A stretch of DNA of 64,000 nt from the NCBI RefSeq assembly GCF_024347335.1, contig NZ_AP025463.1, positions 682,001-746,000 of the forward strand, in the 5' to 3' direction. Shown here piece after piece: positions 21,359 to 30,069 of the stretch. This DNA comes from Vibrio celticus. Lineage in GTDB: Bacteria; Pseudomonadota; Gammaproteobacteria; Enterobacterales; Vibrionaceae. The translations under genes were made by a program, and so were the position numbers. The first letter of the stretch is position 1; every line of letters starts with the position of its first letter. The notes beneath the pieces are model-generated. The model was given only the letters and a program-made list of their open reading frames with translations. It was not told the origin of the DNA and made no database searches.

Positions 21359-22438
21359 ATGACACAAGCGCAGAACCTGCACCAATCCATGACACAAACG
21401 GCAGCCTATGATGGTCACCCTGCTCAGTTAGTTACCTTGTCCAACAAGCATGGCATGCAAGTAACATTCATGGATATTGGCGCGACTTGGTTGAGCTGTA
21501 TCCTGCCAGTAAAAGGAAACAGACGAGAAGTGCTATTGGGTGTCAACTCAATGGATAATTTCGAGAAGCAAGCCAGCTATATGGGCACAACCGTTGGCCG
21601 TTATGCTAACCGCATTGCCAATGGTCGTTTCAAAATTGACAGTCAGAACTACAAGCTGGAAACCAACCAAGCGGGCAACACCTTACATGGTGGTCCGAAC
21701 GGATTTGATAAACGTCGTTGGAATATTGCAGAGCAAACCGAAACGTCAGTGGTGTTTACTTTAGAATCTGCTGATGGCGACCAAGGATTTCCGGGGAATT
21801 TGAATGTGTCGGTGCGTTATGACATCACCGAAGACAATCGAGTTTCTATTAATTATTCTGCAACCACCGATCAGCCAACCGTGGTCAACCTAACGAATCA
21901 CGCGTACTTCAATCTACTTGGCGCAGAAGCCGGACACGATTGTTTGTCACACATTGTCAGCATTAACGCTAATCAATTCTTACCGACCAATTCGGTAGGT
22001 ATCCCGTTAGGCAACCTTAAATCGGTGAAATCGACCAGCTTCGACTTCAATCAGCCTATGATGATCTCAGAGCGTTTGTTGGGGGATGAACAGCAGAAAG
22101 CAGCAAAGGGTTACGACCACTCTTTCTTATTGGCTGACGGCTGCAAGCGCACTCAATGTGCCGCTACCGTAACCTCACCAGATGCGCTCGTCACACTAAA
22201 AGTATTTTCAACCAAACCTGCGATGCAGCTATACACCGGAAACTGGCTTGGTGGTACACCAAACCGAAGTGGTGGTAGCTATGAAGACTACGCTGGTTTG
22301 GCGCTAGAAACCCAGTTCTTACCTGACTCTCCTAACCACCCAGAGTGGAAGCAGGACAGTTGTATTCTCAAGCCTGAACAAGAATATAACTACAGTACCT
22401 GTTACCAGTTTGAATTTTCGGGGGATTCTTCAAACTAG
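21359..22438 (+). CDS. galM: galactose mutarotase GalM (aldose 1-epimerase)
   Basis: Interconverts beta- and alpha-D-galactose so that GalK can use the sugar released by beta-galactosidases. 359 residues, single beta-sandwich domain. Family features: GRYANRIANGRF near 79, the TLHGGPNGFDKRRW motif (His), VVNLTNHAYFNL near 178 (catalytic His), and the Glu region ALETQFLPDSPNHPEW near 320. ATG follows GAAGGAATTTAGA. Last gene of the gal operon, then a strong bidirectional terminator. Confidence 0.95.
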   Translation: MTQAQNLHQSMTQTAAYDGHPAQLVTLSNKHGMQVTFMDIGATWLSCILPVKGNRREVLLGVNSMDNFEKQASYMGTTVGRYANRIANGRFKIDSQNYKLETNQAGNTLHGGPNGFDKRRWNIAEQTETSVVFTLESADGDQGFPGNLNVSVRYDITEDNRVSINYSATTDQPTVVNLTNHAYFNLLGAEAGHDCLSHIVSINANQFLPTNSVGIPLGNLKSVKSTSFDFNQPMMISERLLGDEQQKAAKGYDHSFLLADGCKRTQCAATVTSPDALVTLKVFSTKPAMQLYTGNWLGGTPNRSGGSYEDYAGLALETQFLPDSPNHPEWKQDSCILKPEQEYNYSTCYQFEFSGDSSN

Positions 22439-22589
22439 TACGCTCTAGTTCAAAGCGGTTACGCCAATGTCTTTTGCTTGTGAATAGGACGATGTGAATT
22501 ATCGCGTTGTTCTTGGGGGATGAGCAAAAGTAGCGATCAATAAGAGTGTGGTTTATTAAGCGCGATTGTTGAGTATCCGAGTAAGGTAG

Positions 22590-22628
22590 GAAAGCCCTAA
22601 CAGAAGCGATTCTGTTAGGGCTTTTTTT
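22590..22628. terminator. bidirectional terminator between galM and galR
   Basis: A perfect 14-bp stem, AAAGCCCTAACAGA / TCTGTTAGGGCTTT, followed by seven T on the plus strand. Confidence 0.9.
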
Positions 22629-22656
22629 GTTTATTGCTTGGTTAGTGGACTAGAAC

Positions 22657-23655
22657 TTAGACTTTCTCTACCGAATTGCGGCGTACCAGAGTTGGAGAGA
22701 ACATCATTGGTTCAGTAGAGGTGTTTTCACCTTTGGCTAAGTGCAACGCGAGTCGTGTCGCTTTCTCTGCCATCATCTGAATCGGGTAGCGAATAGTGGT
22801 GAGCTTTGGATGAACATAGCGGGCAATCAAGCCATCATCGAAGCCGATGATCGACATTTTGTCTGGCGCTTGAATACCGTTTTCATCAAGGACAGACAAA
22901 GCACCAGCTGCCATGTAATCGTTGTACGCCACAATACCAGTGATTGGCAGTGACTTAGTCAAAAGATTAGTCATGGCGTATTCGCCACCGTCACTGGTGG
23001 GCGCTGAGTATTCAATATAGCTGTCAGATAGCGCTATTTTGTAATCTGAGAGTGCCGCTAAGTAACCTTGGATACGCTCATCGGCATCTTCAATGCTATG
23101 CGATGAGGCGATACAGGCAATGTTCTTATGGCTATGACGGATCAGATATTCCGTCGCAAGATACGCGCCTTTCTTGTTGTCCAAGAAAATACAACGGTTG
23201 GCAATCTCAGCAATATAACGGTTGATCAGCACTAAGCCTTTGACCTCTTTTGCATAGGCGATCAGTTCTTCGTCTGTCAGGCCTTTCGAGTGGATCACCA
23301 AGGCGTCACAACGGCTATTAATCAGCAACTCAATCGCTTGTCTCTCTTCTTCACGATCGTGCGAGCCGTTACCGACAAGGATATGTTTTCCGTTCTCACG
23401 AGCGACATTGTCGACAGCCTTAACCAGCGTGCCAAAAAAGGGATCGGAGATGTCACCGACCAATACACCAACAGTATTCGTGCTTTGGCTTACCAGCGCT
23501 CGAGCATTGGCATTCGGTCGATAGCCGAGTTTAGACATCGCTTTCGTTACAGACTCTACCGAGCTTGCACTCGCCTTGGGAGACTTGTTGATCACTCGAG
23601 ATACGGTTGCAACAGAAACACCAGCTGCCTTTGCTACATCTTTAATTGTTGCCAT
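22657..23655 (-). CDS. galR: LacI-family repressor, GalR/GalS type
   Basis: A 332-residue repressor: N-terminal helix-turn-helix TIKDVAKAAGVSVATVSRVINKSPKAS, then the sugar-binding core with VGVLVGDISDPFFGTLVKAVDN, NGSHDREEERQAIELLINSRCDALVIHSK, IVAYNDYMAAGAL and IIGFDDGLIARYVHPKLTTIRYP, all typical of GalR/GalS. It is convergent with the gal operon and a GalR-like operator lies upstream of it at 23777-23792, suggesting autoregulation. Galactose-responsive control of galETKM is the natural inference. It is distinct from EbgR. ATG follows GAGGTTAAAA. Confidence 0.88.
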   Translation of the reverse strand: MATIKDVAKAAGVSVATVSRVINKSPKASASSVESVTKAMSKLGYRPNANARALVSQSTNTVGVLVGDISDPFFGTLVKAVDNVARENGKHILVGNGSHDREEERQAIELLINSRCDALVIHSKGLTDEELIAYAKEVKGLVLINRYIAEIANRCIFLDNKKGAYLATEYLIRHSHKNIACIASSHSIEDADERIQGYLAALSDYKIALSDSYIEYSAPTSDGGEYAMTNLLTKSLPITGIVAYNDYMAAGALSVLDENGIQAPDKMSIIGFDDGLIARYVHPKLTTIRYPIQMMAEKATRLALHLAKGENTSTEPMMFSPTLVRRNSVEKV

Positions 23656-23776
23656 TTTTAACCTCTATACATTGCTGCATCTATTTAACACCGACAATGA
23701 TAGTAAGGCAACGAAACTCTCATTTTACTTCCAGTAATGAGATCTTTACCGCTTGTAATTATTAGGCTTAATGCTA

Positions 23777-23792
23777 GTGTAAACATTTACAT
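23777..23792. promoter_or_regulatory. GalR-like operator between galR and ygjH
   Basis: GTGTAAACATTTACAT differs from the perfect galE operator palindrome at two positions. It is 122 bases upstream of galR and 61 bases upstream of ygjH; autoregulation of galR is the likelier role. Confidence 0.65.
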
Positions 23793-23852
23793 TTTACTTA
23801 ATTTCAGTAAATGATTTAATGAGTAAAAATAAACCAATATAGGAAGTGAGAA

Positions 23853-24185
23853 ATGGATACTGTCTCTTATGGTGACTTTGCTAAGTTAGAAATGCGTGTG
23901 GGTAAGATCATTGAGGTTGTGCGTCATGAAAACGCCGACAAGCTCTACATCGTGCAAGTGGATGTTGGTGATAAGACGCTGCAAACGGTGACTAGCCTAG
24001 TCCCTTATTACACAGAAGAAGAGTTGATGGGTAAGCAGGTTGTTGTTTTGTGCAATCTAGCGAAGGCGAAGATGAGAGGCCACACTTCTGAGTGCATGTT
24101 GCTATGTGCAGAAACGGAAGATGAATCTGAAAGTGTATTGCTAACACCTGAACGTGCGATGCCAGCAGGTATTCGTGTCGTTTAA
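23853..24185 (+). CDS. ygjH: tRNA-binding domain protein YgjH
   Basis: A 110-residue OB-fold protein of the EMAPII/MetRS C-terminal type, almost identical in plan to E. coli YgjH (110 residues): DFAKLEMRVGKIIEVVRHENADKLYIVQVDVG, VTSLVPYYTEEELMGK, AKAKMRGHTSECMLLCAE and the ending TPERAMPAGIRVV. Such domains bind tRNA as dimers; a cellular role is not clear. In E. coli it lies directly beside ebgR, so its place here beyond the gal genes is a synteny marker. ATG follows AGGAAGTGAGAA. Confidence 0.92.
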   Translation: MDTVSYGDFAKLEMRVGKIIEVVRHENADKLYIVQVDVGDKTLQTVTSLVPYYTEEELMGKQVVVLCNLAKAKMRGHTSECMLLCAETEDESESVLLTPERAMPAGIRVV

Positions 24186-24191
24186 GCTCAC

Positions 24192-24227
24192 TTTAGGTTG
24201 GTGAGTCAATGTGTTCACCAACCTAAA
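24192..24227. terminator. hairpin between convergent ygjH and GGCT-like gene
   Basis: A perfect 13-bp stem, TTTAGGTTGGTGA / TCACCAACCTAAA, with a 10-base loop. The only T or A tracts are those within the stem, so termination may be modest. Confidence 0.6.
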
Positions 24228-24231
24228 TCAA

Positions 24232-24786
24232 CTAGCTGCGCACGGGCAGTATCAAGCCATCAATCACACTGTGGTGGTGATCGGAAACTCCAGCAAGGTT
24301 GCCGTATTTAGGCTGGTGGCGATCATTTTCTAATGGGTGATGCCAACCTTGTGTGTGTTTAACAAAGTGTGCCGCAAAGCTTTCAGACACCTCTAAACAT
24401 CCTGCTAATACCGTATCGACGTAGGTTTGAACGATAGGGCTGTTTTCGCAAGGTGCTTCAATCTCGTCTTTGATGTAAACCCAGATCGGTTGATCCTGTT
24501 TGAATTCATCTTGGCTTTCTATCTGAGAGGCCTTTAATTCGATACGGTGATAACCACGCTCACGGCGATCAAACTCAGCCAGCGCAATATCATCCACCTC
24601 AAGCAACACACCATTCACTTGTCCCTCGCCGAGATTGACGATCAAAGGTGATAACACATAGCTGTCATCGATCTTGCTCCAATGGCGAATTAAGCCATGA
24701 ACAATCGCAGGGATCGCTTGCCCTGTCTGACCGGTAAGCTGGCGTGAAGATGAGTTGATTAAACTGCCATAACCAAAAATATACAT
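24232..24786 (-). CDS. gamma-glutamylcyclotransferase-like (GGCT) protein
   Basis: A 184-residue protein starting MYIFGYGSLINSSSR, the YGSL substrate-binding loop of the gamma-glutamylcyclotransferase/BtrG fold, and having FDRRERGYHRIEL around residues 73-85, where family members place the catalytic Glu. Members cleave gamma-glutamyl compounds such as glutathione breakdown products. Substrate is unknown here. It stands alone; ATG follows AAGGAATGCG. Confidence 0.78.
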   Translation of the reverse strand: MYIFGYGSLINSSSRQLTGQTGQAIPAIVHGLIRHWSKIDDSYVLSPLIVNLGEGQVNGVLLEVDDIALAEFDRRERGYHRIELKASQIESQDEFKQDQPIWVYIKDEIEAPCENSPIVQTYVDTVLAGCLEVSESFAAHFVKHTQGWHHPLENDRHQPKYGNLAGVSDHHHSVIDGLILPVRS

Positions 24787-24990
24787 CGCATTCCTTGTCT
24801 GAGTTGTTCCATTTAAGTCTAGTCTTACTATATGTGGCGAGATACCAAAAATCAGTAAGTTTCTATTTATACATCTATATGTCTTTATGACTCTTTTGGT
24901 TGTGTTTTTTTGACTTGTTTATTGGCTATTGAATCTCGTGAGTCGCTGTTTTTACTGGTTTTATCTAATTGGCGCGTTTCATGCAAAGTG

Positions 24991-25020
24991 ATCTGCATAT
25001 TGCATCGGATTTGATGCACA
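24991..25020. promoter_or_regulatory. possible NsrR-like sites upstream of nnrS
   Basis: GATCTGCATATTGCATC and a following GATGCACA contain GATGCA-type half-sites like those bound by the nitric-oxide sensor NsrR, which controls nnrS in several gammaproteobacteria. The match is imperfect. Confidence 0.3.
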
Positions 25021-25074
25021 CAAAATTTGGTTTAGGTAATACCTTGGCCGCTTATCTGAGAATTAGGAGCGAGT

Positions 25075-26259
25075 TTGTTAAATATCACAGATAAAAGTGT
25101 AGAAGACGCGATTCCAGCCTACCTGCGTTTAGGCTTTCGACCTTTCTTCTTTTTAGGCAGTCTCTATGCCGTGATCGCGATTGTAGCTTGGGTCATCATG
25201 TTCCAAAACGGTCAGCCTGAAATGCTAAAAGTACCGGCGCTTTGGTGGCACGTACATGAAATGCTGTTTGGTTTCTCAATGGCGATAGTGGTTGGTTTTG
25301 TGTTAACGGCGGTACAAACGTGGACGGGTGTCAACGGCACCAAGCACTATCGATTGGCAGCCTTGGTTGGTTTATGGATCGCACCTCGTATTCTGTTTTG
25401 GACCCCCGCACCGTTATGGCTTATCTCGTCGGTTGAGGCGCTGTTCTTAATCTTCGCTGCCTACGAAATTGGTTTCCGAGTCGTGAAGTCGAAAGGCTGG
25501 AAGAATCTATTCTTTGTGCCGCTGTTTATATTGGCTATCGTGGCGAACTTTGCTAGTTACGCGACCATTAAGGGGATGCCTCCATTCCCATCGTCTGCAG
25601 TTTGGCAGGCTATGTTGTGGTGGTTTACCTTGCTGTTATCAGTGATGGGTGGGCGAGTGATCCCATTCTTTACGGCGCGTCGTTTTGAGTTTGAAAAAGC
25701 GCAGCCATTGGTTTGGTTGGAATGGCTAGCCAATCTACCTTTGGTTGGTTTATTTGTATTGAGCTTCTTCCCACTGACCTTTGCTCAAGTCGGCAATGAG
25801 TTGATGGTATTTGCAGGTGTGACTCAGTTGGTGCGCTTTATCCGCTGGAAACCTTGGACAACGCTATCAGAACCTTTGGTTTGGTCGCTGCATGCAGCTT
25901 ATCTATGTATCCCTCTCAGCTTGCTGTTACGCGGTTTGCTAGACAACCCGTTCGCGAGCCACAATATGCTGCACTTGTTTGCGATTGGCGGTCTGAGTGG
26001 GTTAATTCTGGCGATGATTACGCGCGTTACGATGGGGCATACCGGTCGTGCCATCTACAAAGGGCCAAGCATGGCTTTGGCGTTCTCGGCTATTTTTATC
26101 GCGGCACTCGTTCGTAGTTTAGGTGTGACATTCTTCCCTGCGTATTTATTTGAGATGGTCAACATCAGTGCCGGTTTGTGGACACTGGCGTTCGGGCTGT
26201 TTATCTGGAAGTTCGGCATGATGCTATTAACACCAAGAGTGGATGGTCACCCGGGCTAA
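25075..26259 (+). CDS. nnrS: NnrS family membrane protein (nitrosative stress)
   Basis: A 394-residue inner-membrane protein with about 12 hydrophobic helices. NnrS signatures: AYLRLGFRPFFFLGSLYA at the start, ALWWHVHEMLFGFSMAIVVGFVLTAVQTWTG (His-rich, near 57-88), MGGRVIPFFTARR near 200 and HMLHLFAIGGLSGL..MTRVTMGHTGR, whose histidines could bind haem or copper. In Vibrio cholerae NnrS protects against nitric oxide. The start appears to be TTG at 25075, with AGGAG 5-6 bases upstream; no ATG lies closer to the conserved N-terminus. A bidirectional terminator follows. Confidence 0.9.
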   Translation: MLNITDKSVEDAIPAYLRLGFRPFFFLGSLYAVIAIVAWVIMFQNGQPEMLKVPALWWHVHEMLFGFSMAIVVGFVLTAVQTWTGVNGTKHYRLAALVGLWIAPRILFWTPAPLWLISSVEALFLIFAAYEIGFRVVKSKGWKNLFFVPLFILAIVANFASYATIKGMPPFPSSAVWQAMLWWFTLLLSVMGGRVIPFFTARRFEFEKAQPLVWLEWLANLPLVGLFVLSFFPLTFAQVGNELMVFAGVTQLVRFIRWKPWTTLSEPLVWSLHAAYLCIPLSLLLRGLLDNPFASHNMLHLFAIGGLSGLILAMITRVTMGHTGRAIYKGPSMALAFSAIFIAALVRSLGVTFFPAYLFEMVNISAGLWTLAFGLFIWKFGMMLLTPRVDGHPG

Positions 26260-26284
26260 GCTAATTGGTTATCTACCCATGCTG

Positions 26285-26311
26285 AAAGGGAAGCTCTGAG
26301 CTTCCCTTTTT
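26285..26311. terminator. bidirectional terminator between nnrS and adenine deaminase gene
   Basis: An 11-bp perfect stem, AAAGGGAAGCT / AGCTTCCCTTT, with a 3-base loop and a T-run. Confidence 0.88.
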
Positions 26312-26326
26312 GATCTTCATAACTCA

Positions 26327-27334
26327 TTAAGTATTTGCAACAAGGTATTGGCGTACCTGTGTAATGAGATCTTCTTTGGCGTGAGGCGAGATGAAACTGG
26401 CTTCGATGGCATTAATACTGAATTGCGCTAATTCGTTTTTCGTCACTGGATGAGCATTGGCGACCGCGAGGAAGTTATCATTCATATAGCCGCCGAAGTA
26501 AGCCGGATCATCGGAATTGATGGTGACGCACAGCCCTTTTCTCAGCAACTCGACGATGTTGTGTTCTTGCATGGTCTCAAACACCTTGAGCTTGGTGTTC
26601 GATAGCGGGCAGACCGTTAGAGGTGTGCGTTTTGCTATTAGCTGTTCCATCAGCTCTTCATCTTCTACACAGCGAACGCCATGATCAATTCGGGTAATGC
26701 CTAACAAGCTCATTGCGTCGATAATATTTTGTGCTGGGCCTTCTTCTCCGGCGTGTGCGACAGTCAGGAAGCCTTGGTTGATCGCTTCTTGGAATACATG
26801 TTTAAACTTCTCTGGCGGATTGCCCTGTTCTGATGAATCTAACCCAACGGCAATGATCTTATCTTTATAAGGAAGGGCTTGTTTGAGCGTTTCAAAAGCG
26901 CTGTCTTCATCAAGGTGACGCAGAAAACACATGATCAGTTGGCTGCTGATACCAAGCTCTTGCTCCGCTTGATTCAAAGCTCGAGTAATCCCACCTACGA
27001 TGACTTCAAAGGCAATGCCGCGTTCAGTGTGAGTTTGAGGGTCAAAAAAGATCTCAGTATGAACCACATTATCTTGCTGGCACTGGAGTAGATAAGCCCA
27101 CGTCAGGTCGTAGAAATCTTGTTCATGAATCAGTACGTTAGCACCTTGATAATAGATATCGAGAAAGGATTGAAGATTGTGGAACTGGTACGCGTCTCGA
27201 ACTTGGTCAGGGGTCTCAAAGGGAATCGAAACGTCATTACGCTTGGCGAGTTGGAACATCAGCTCCGGCTCTAGTGTGCCTTCTATATGTAAGTGCAGCT
27301 CAACTTTGGGTAAATTTGTGATGAAGCTATCCAT
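26327..27334 (-). CDS. adenine deaminase (adenosine-deaminase family, Aah1 type)
   Basis: A 335-residue amidohydrolase-fold enzyme. Zinc and catalytic motifs: PKVELHLHIEGTL (His-x-His), VAHAGEEGP (His and Glu), RIDHGVR and VTINSDDPAYFGGY (Asp-Asp). The GGY after DDPAYF, the EIFFDPQTHTERGI stretch and FLRHLDEDSAFETLKQALP match the adenine-deaminase branch rather than true adenosine deaminases. The likely reaction is adenine to hypoxanthine in purine salvage, linking with the purine permease and gpt further on. Many annotations would call it add. ATG follows AAGGAGTTGCT. Confidence 0.88.
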   Translation of the reverse strand: MDSFITNLPKVELHLHIEGTLEPELMFQLAKRNDVSIPFETPDQVRDAYQFHNLQSFLDIYYQGANVLIHEQDFYDLTWAYLLQCQQDNVVHTEIFFDPQTHTERGIAFEVIVGGITRALNQAEQELGISSQLIMCFLRHLDEDSAFETLKQALPYKDKIIAVGLDSSEQGNPPEKFKHVFQEAINQGFLTVAHAGEEGPAQNIIDAMSLLGITRIDHGVRCVEDEELMEQLIAKRTPLTVCPLSNTKLKVFETMQEHNIVELLRKGLCVTINSDDPAYFGGYMNDNFLAVANAHPVTKNELAQFSINAIEASFISPHAKEDLITQVRQYLVANT

Positions 27335-27548
27335 AGCAACTCCTTAGCTATTTTAATTATGAGCGGAGTAGGTGAGACAGTAGAGTCTATAAACCTGAGC
27401 AAGCAGGTATCTCTTTCATTTATCTCTGTTTGAGCATAGTTCATTTCATTGTTGTCGATAAAATAGGACAGAAGGTTGATGGTGAACCGAGAGTTATGAA
27501 CCTATTGAAATCAGGCGCAAACGATTTGCAGCATTGGAGTGTGATCCG

Positions 27549-27564
27549 CTGCAAATATTTGCAG
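27549..27564. promoter_or_regulatory. 16-bp perfect palindrome upstream of the DUF3622 gene
   Basis: CTGCAAATATTTGCAG, with a further ATTTGCAGCA copy at about 27525. It looks like an operator but matches no family I can name. The remaining part of 27335-27689 holds no gene I can support. Confidence 0.45.
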
Positions 27565-27689
27565 CAATATTTATTGATTTGTGCTCTAATACCGCGCTTA
27601 CCAAGGGATGGTGTTAAAAGATGCTCACTTAGATGGAGTTATCAAAGTTGACCGATCCCTTAATGATCTCCCTTAGGAAAAAATAGAAC

Positions 27690-28007
27690 ATGTCTAAGAA
27701 CAAAAAATTTGATATCCGCCTTACAGAAAAACGCAACGGTTGGTGTGCAGAGATTACTCGTCAAGTAACGTCTCGTAGCACTACAGTATCTAAGCGTGAG
27801 TCTGGTTTCGAAACTGAAGCTCTAGCACAAGAGTGGGCAGAGAAAGAGCTAGCATCTTTCATCGCTAACCAAGCTGAACGTAACGAGCGTAAATCAGAGC
27901 AGCGTAAAGAGCGTGACGAACTACGTCACACTAAAGAGCTTAAAGCTGAGCAAGCACGTGAAGCGCGCGCTAAAGCTCGTGCAGAAGAGCAAGAAGACGC
28001 TGAATAA
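27690..28007 (+). CDS. DUF3622 family protein
   Basis: A 105-residue protein. Residues 1-60 (SKNKKFDIRLTEKRNGWCAEITRQ..., then ETEALAQEWAEKELASFI) form the compact domain; residues 61-105 are a highly charged Arg/Lys/Glu/Ala helix, probably a coiled coil (QAERNERKSEQRKERDELRH...). Vibrio genomes carry this family commonly; no function is known to me. ATG follows AGGAAAAAATAGAAC. A strong terminator follows. Confidence 0.8.
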   Translation: MSKNKKFDIRLTEKRNGWCAEITRQVTSRSTTVSKRESGFETEALAQEWAEKELASFIANQAERNERKSEQRKERDELRHTKELKAEQAREARAKARAEEQEDAE

Positions 28008-28062
28008 TTCAGTGCATGACTAATTTATAGATCCCTTAATTTTAAGATAAAGGATTTGTGAA

Positions 28063-28118
28063 AAAAAAGCCCCGATACAACTTTTTTCTTTCTAGTTAAA
28101 AGTGTATTGGGGCTTTTT
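28063..28118 (+). terminator. terminator of the DUF3622 gene
   Basis: A long stem (AAAAGCCCCGATACAACTTTT with AAAAGTGTATTGGGGCTTTT, one or two mismatches) flanked by A and T runs. It may also work on the minus strand for the deacylase gene. Confidence 0.85.
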
Positions 28119-28209
28119 AGTTTGTGGAGTTCTGTTTTATTGTGTTTAAGAGCTCGGTTTGGCTTCTCGCTTTTAACGTCGAGCTCTTAAACTGTTAAGC
28201 ATTGTCTGA

Positions 28210-29256
28210 TCAGTTATTCAGCGCAGTTAGCCAATCATCTTCTGCCACTTCTTCAATGTAGCTTTCTACTGATTGTCCTACTTCTTCATCGTCTTGCTTG
28301 AAGTAAGCGATGTGGAACACAGCATCACCTTCGTTGACCAAAGGTAGAGTTTGCTGACCAATCACGATACCGCCTTTGGTTGTGATCACTTGGCCTTCTT
28401 GGTGACCCAATGGAGAGCTGATGTAAGCAAGGGTTTGTCCTGCTTCAACTTGTTCGCCCAGTCTTACCATGTTACGCAAAATACCGTCTGACTCTGCGCG
28501 GATCCAGCTGGTGGATTTACTCAATACTGGCTCTGGTAACTTCTTACGGTTAGGGCGCAGCATGCCGATTTCTTTCATCACTTGATGCACGCCAAGGTAA
28601 CCCGCACGAATCGCTAGGTGATCAAAACGCAGCGCTTCACCACCTTCGTAAGTTAATACAGGAATCCCCAGTTTTTCTGCTTCGCTACGCAGTGAACCGT
28701 CACGCAGTGGAGAATCAATGATCACGGGTGTTGCAAACGCTTTTGCGATGCGCAGTGTTTCAGGGTTCGATAGGTTTGCACGAATCTGTGGCAGATTGGT
28801 ACGGTGAATCGCGCCCGTGTGTAGATCCAGAATGTAATCACAGTGCTTTGCCACGTTCTCAAAGAAGGTGTAAGCGATGCGTGATGTTAGCGATCCTTTC
28901 TCACTGCCAGGGAAGCAACGGTTTAGGTCACGACGGTCTGGTAGGTAACGAGATTTATGGATAAAGCCAAATACGTTAACGATAGGCACAACAATTAATG
29001 TCCCTTTCAGTTTCTTTGGATCAATCGCATTGGTCAGTTGTCGTGCAATCTCAACACCGTTTAGCTCATCGCCGTGGATAGCCGCATTTACCATCAGTGT
29101 TGGGCCTGCTTGGCGACCGTGAATAATTTCAATCGGGATAGAAAGTGGAGAATGCGTGTAAAGCTGAGCCGCTTGCAGTTCAATCTCCATTCGCTGTCCT
29201 GGCTGAACAGTATAACCAAGTAATTCGAATGGTTGATTAGGTTTTAGTCTTGCCAT
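28210..29256 (-). CDS. succinylglutamate desuccinylase/aspartoacylase family protein
   Basis: A 348-residue zinc carboxypeptidase-fold (M14-like) protein. Zinc-ligand pattern His61-x-x-Glu64 in AAIHGDELNG, with the third ligand in YILDLHTGAIH; DRRDLNRCFPG is the substrate-binding Arg/Asn region. The C-terminal third (VRLGEQVEAGQTLAYISSPLG) resembles a biotinyl/lipoyl-like barrel found in this subfamily. It is not AstE itself; the amide substrate is unknown. It stands alone with no operon partner. Confidence 0.82.
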   Translation of the reverse strand: MARLKPNQPFELLGYTVQPGQRMEIELQAAQLYTHSPLSIPIEIIHGRQAGPTLMVNAAIHGDELNGVEIARQLTNAIDPKKLKGTLIVVPIVNVFGFIHKSRYLPDRRDLNRCFPGSEKGSLTSRIAYTFFENVAKHCDYILDLHTGAIHRTNLPQIRANLSNPETLRIAKAFATPVIIDSPLRDGSLRSEAEKLGIPVLTYEGGEALRFDHLAIRAGYLGVHQVMKEIGMLRPNRKKLPEPVLSKSTSWIRAESDGILRNMVRLGEQVEAGQTLAYISSPLGHQEGQVITTKGGIVIGQQTLPLVNEGDAVFHIAYFKQDDEEVGQSVESYIEEVAEDDWLTALNN

Positions 29257-29527
29257 TTAGGTTGTTCTCAACATGGTGATAATTCGTTAACACGGAATGT
29301 AGCAATCGTTGATTTTTAGTACGAATCAATCGCTTTACGGTGACGACAAAAGTTTTTTATGAAGGGACTTCTGAATTGGTTTCAGTTTTTTATTTGGCTA
29401 ATTGAAGGGTGTTTCAAATTGTGAATTTTCTGACAATACATTGATTTAGCGCTGATATTTGTCATTCAGTTCGTTGGTATTATCCACCGCCATTTTTTGG
29501 CGGCCAAATTTAAATATTGAGATCAAA

Positions 29528-30067
29528 ATGAAAAAAACAATTTCAAAAATTGTAGCACTAGCGGTGGTATCTGTTGCTTTATCTGGTTGTGTTGGTAGCA
29601 ACGCAGTAACGGGTTACCTAATGAAGTTCAACATCAAGGCTGTTGATAACCGTTACGCTCGTGGTGGTTTGAACATGCTACTTGCACCTGCATACGGTCT
29701 AACGGTTGCTGCCGATTACTTAGTATTCAACTCACTAGAGTTCTGGACAGGTAGCAACCCACTAACAGGTGCTCCGCACATCTTTGATACTAAGACTGAT
29801 ACTTACCTAGACATCAACCACCAACTTGATCCGTCTCTAACGGAAGCGCCAGTGGGTCCTATCACGAGTGCAGATGTGATCGAAAAAGGTCAAATGCAGC
29901 AGATTGATGAAAACACGATCCAAATGGACATTACTTACCAGTCTGGTGAGCGTGCGACGTTAATCGGTGTTCGTGATGGCGAGATGGTGACGTACTTCAT
30001 CGATGGTGAAGTTGTGGCACAAACTTCAATTGATGAGCTAGAAAGCTACGCGGCTTCACGCGCTTAG
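29528..30067 (+). CDS. DUF3332 family lipoprotein
   Basis: A 179-residue protein. I choose ATG 29528 because it begins a clear lipoprotein signal (MKKTISKIVALAVVSVALSGC, lipobox LSGC with Cys21); an earlier in-frame start at 29459 would bury this. Mature part: GSNAVTGYLMKFNIKAVDNRYARGGLNMLLAPAYGLTVAADYLVFNSLEFWTGSNP, then an acidic C-terminal domain. The family is common in Vibrio; function unknown. Residue +2 after the Cys is Gly, so outer-membrane sorting is likely. Its stop codon lies at the edge of a MITE-like repeat. Confidence 0.82.
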   Translation: MKKTISKIVALAVVSVALSGCVGSNAVTGYLMKFNIKAVDNRYARGGLNMLLAPAYGLTVAADYLVFNSLEFWTGSNPLTGAPHIFDTKTDTYLDINHQLDPSLTEAPVGPITSADVIEKGQMQQIDENTIQMDITYQSGERATLIGVRDGEMVTYFIDGEVVAQTSIDELESYAASRA

Positions 30068-30069
30068 TT

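Noticed and set aside
27335..27425. Adenine riboswitch before the adenine deaminase gene, as in Vibrio vulnificus add
   Set aside because: The required ATAATCC and GTTTCTACC-type core segments are missing on the minus strand here; only a normal ribosome site is present.
27430..27651. 73-codon open frame on the plus strand before the DUF3622 gene
   Set aside because: It runs through the palindrome region and has no family resemblance or ribosome site.
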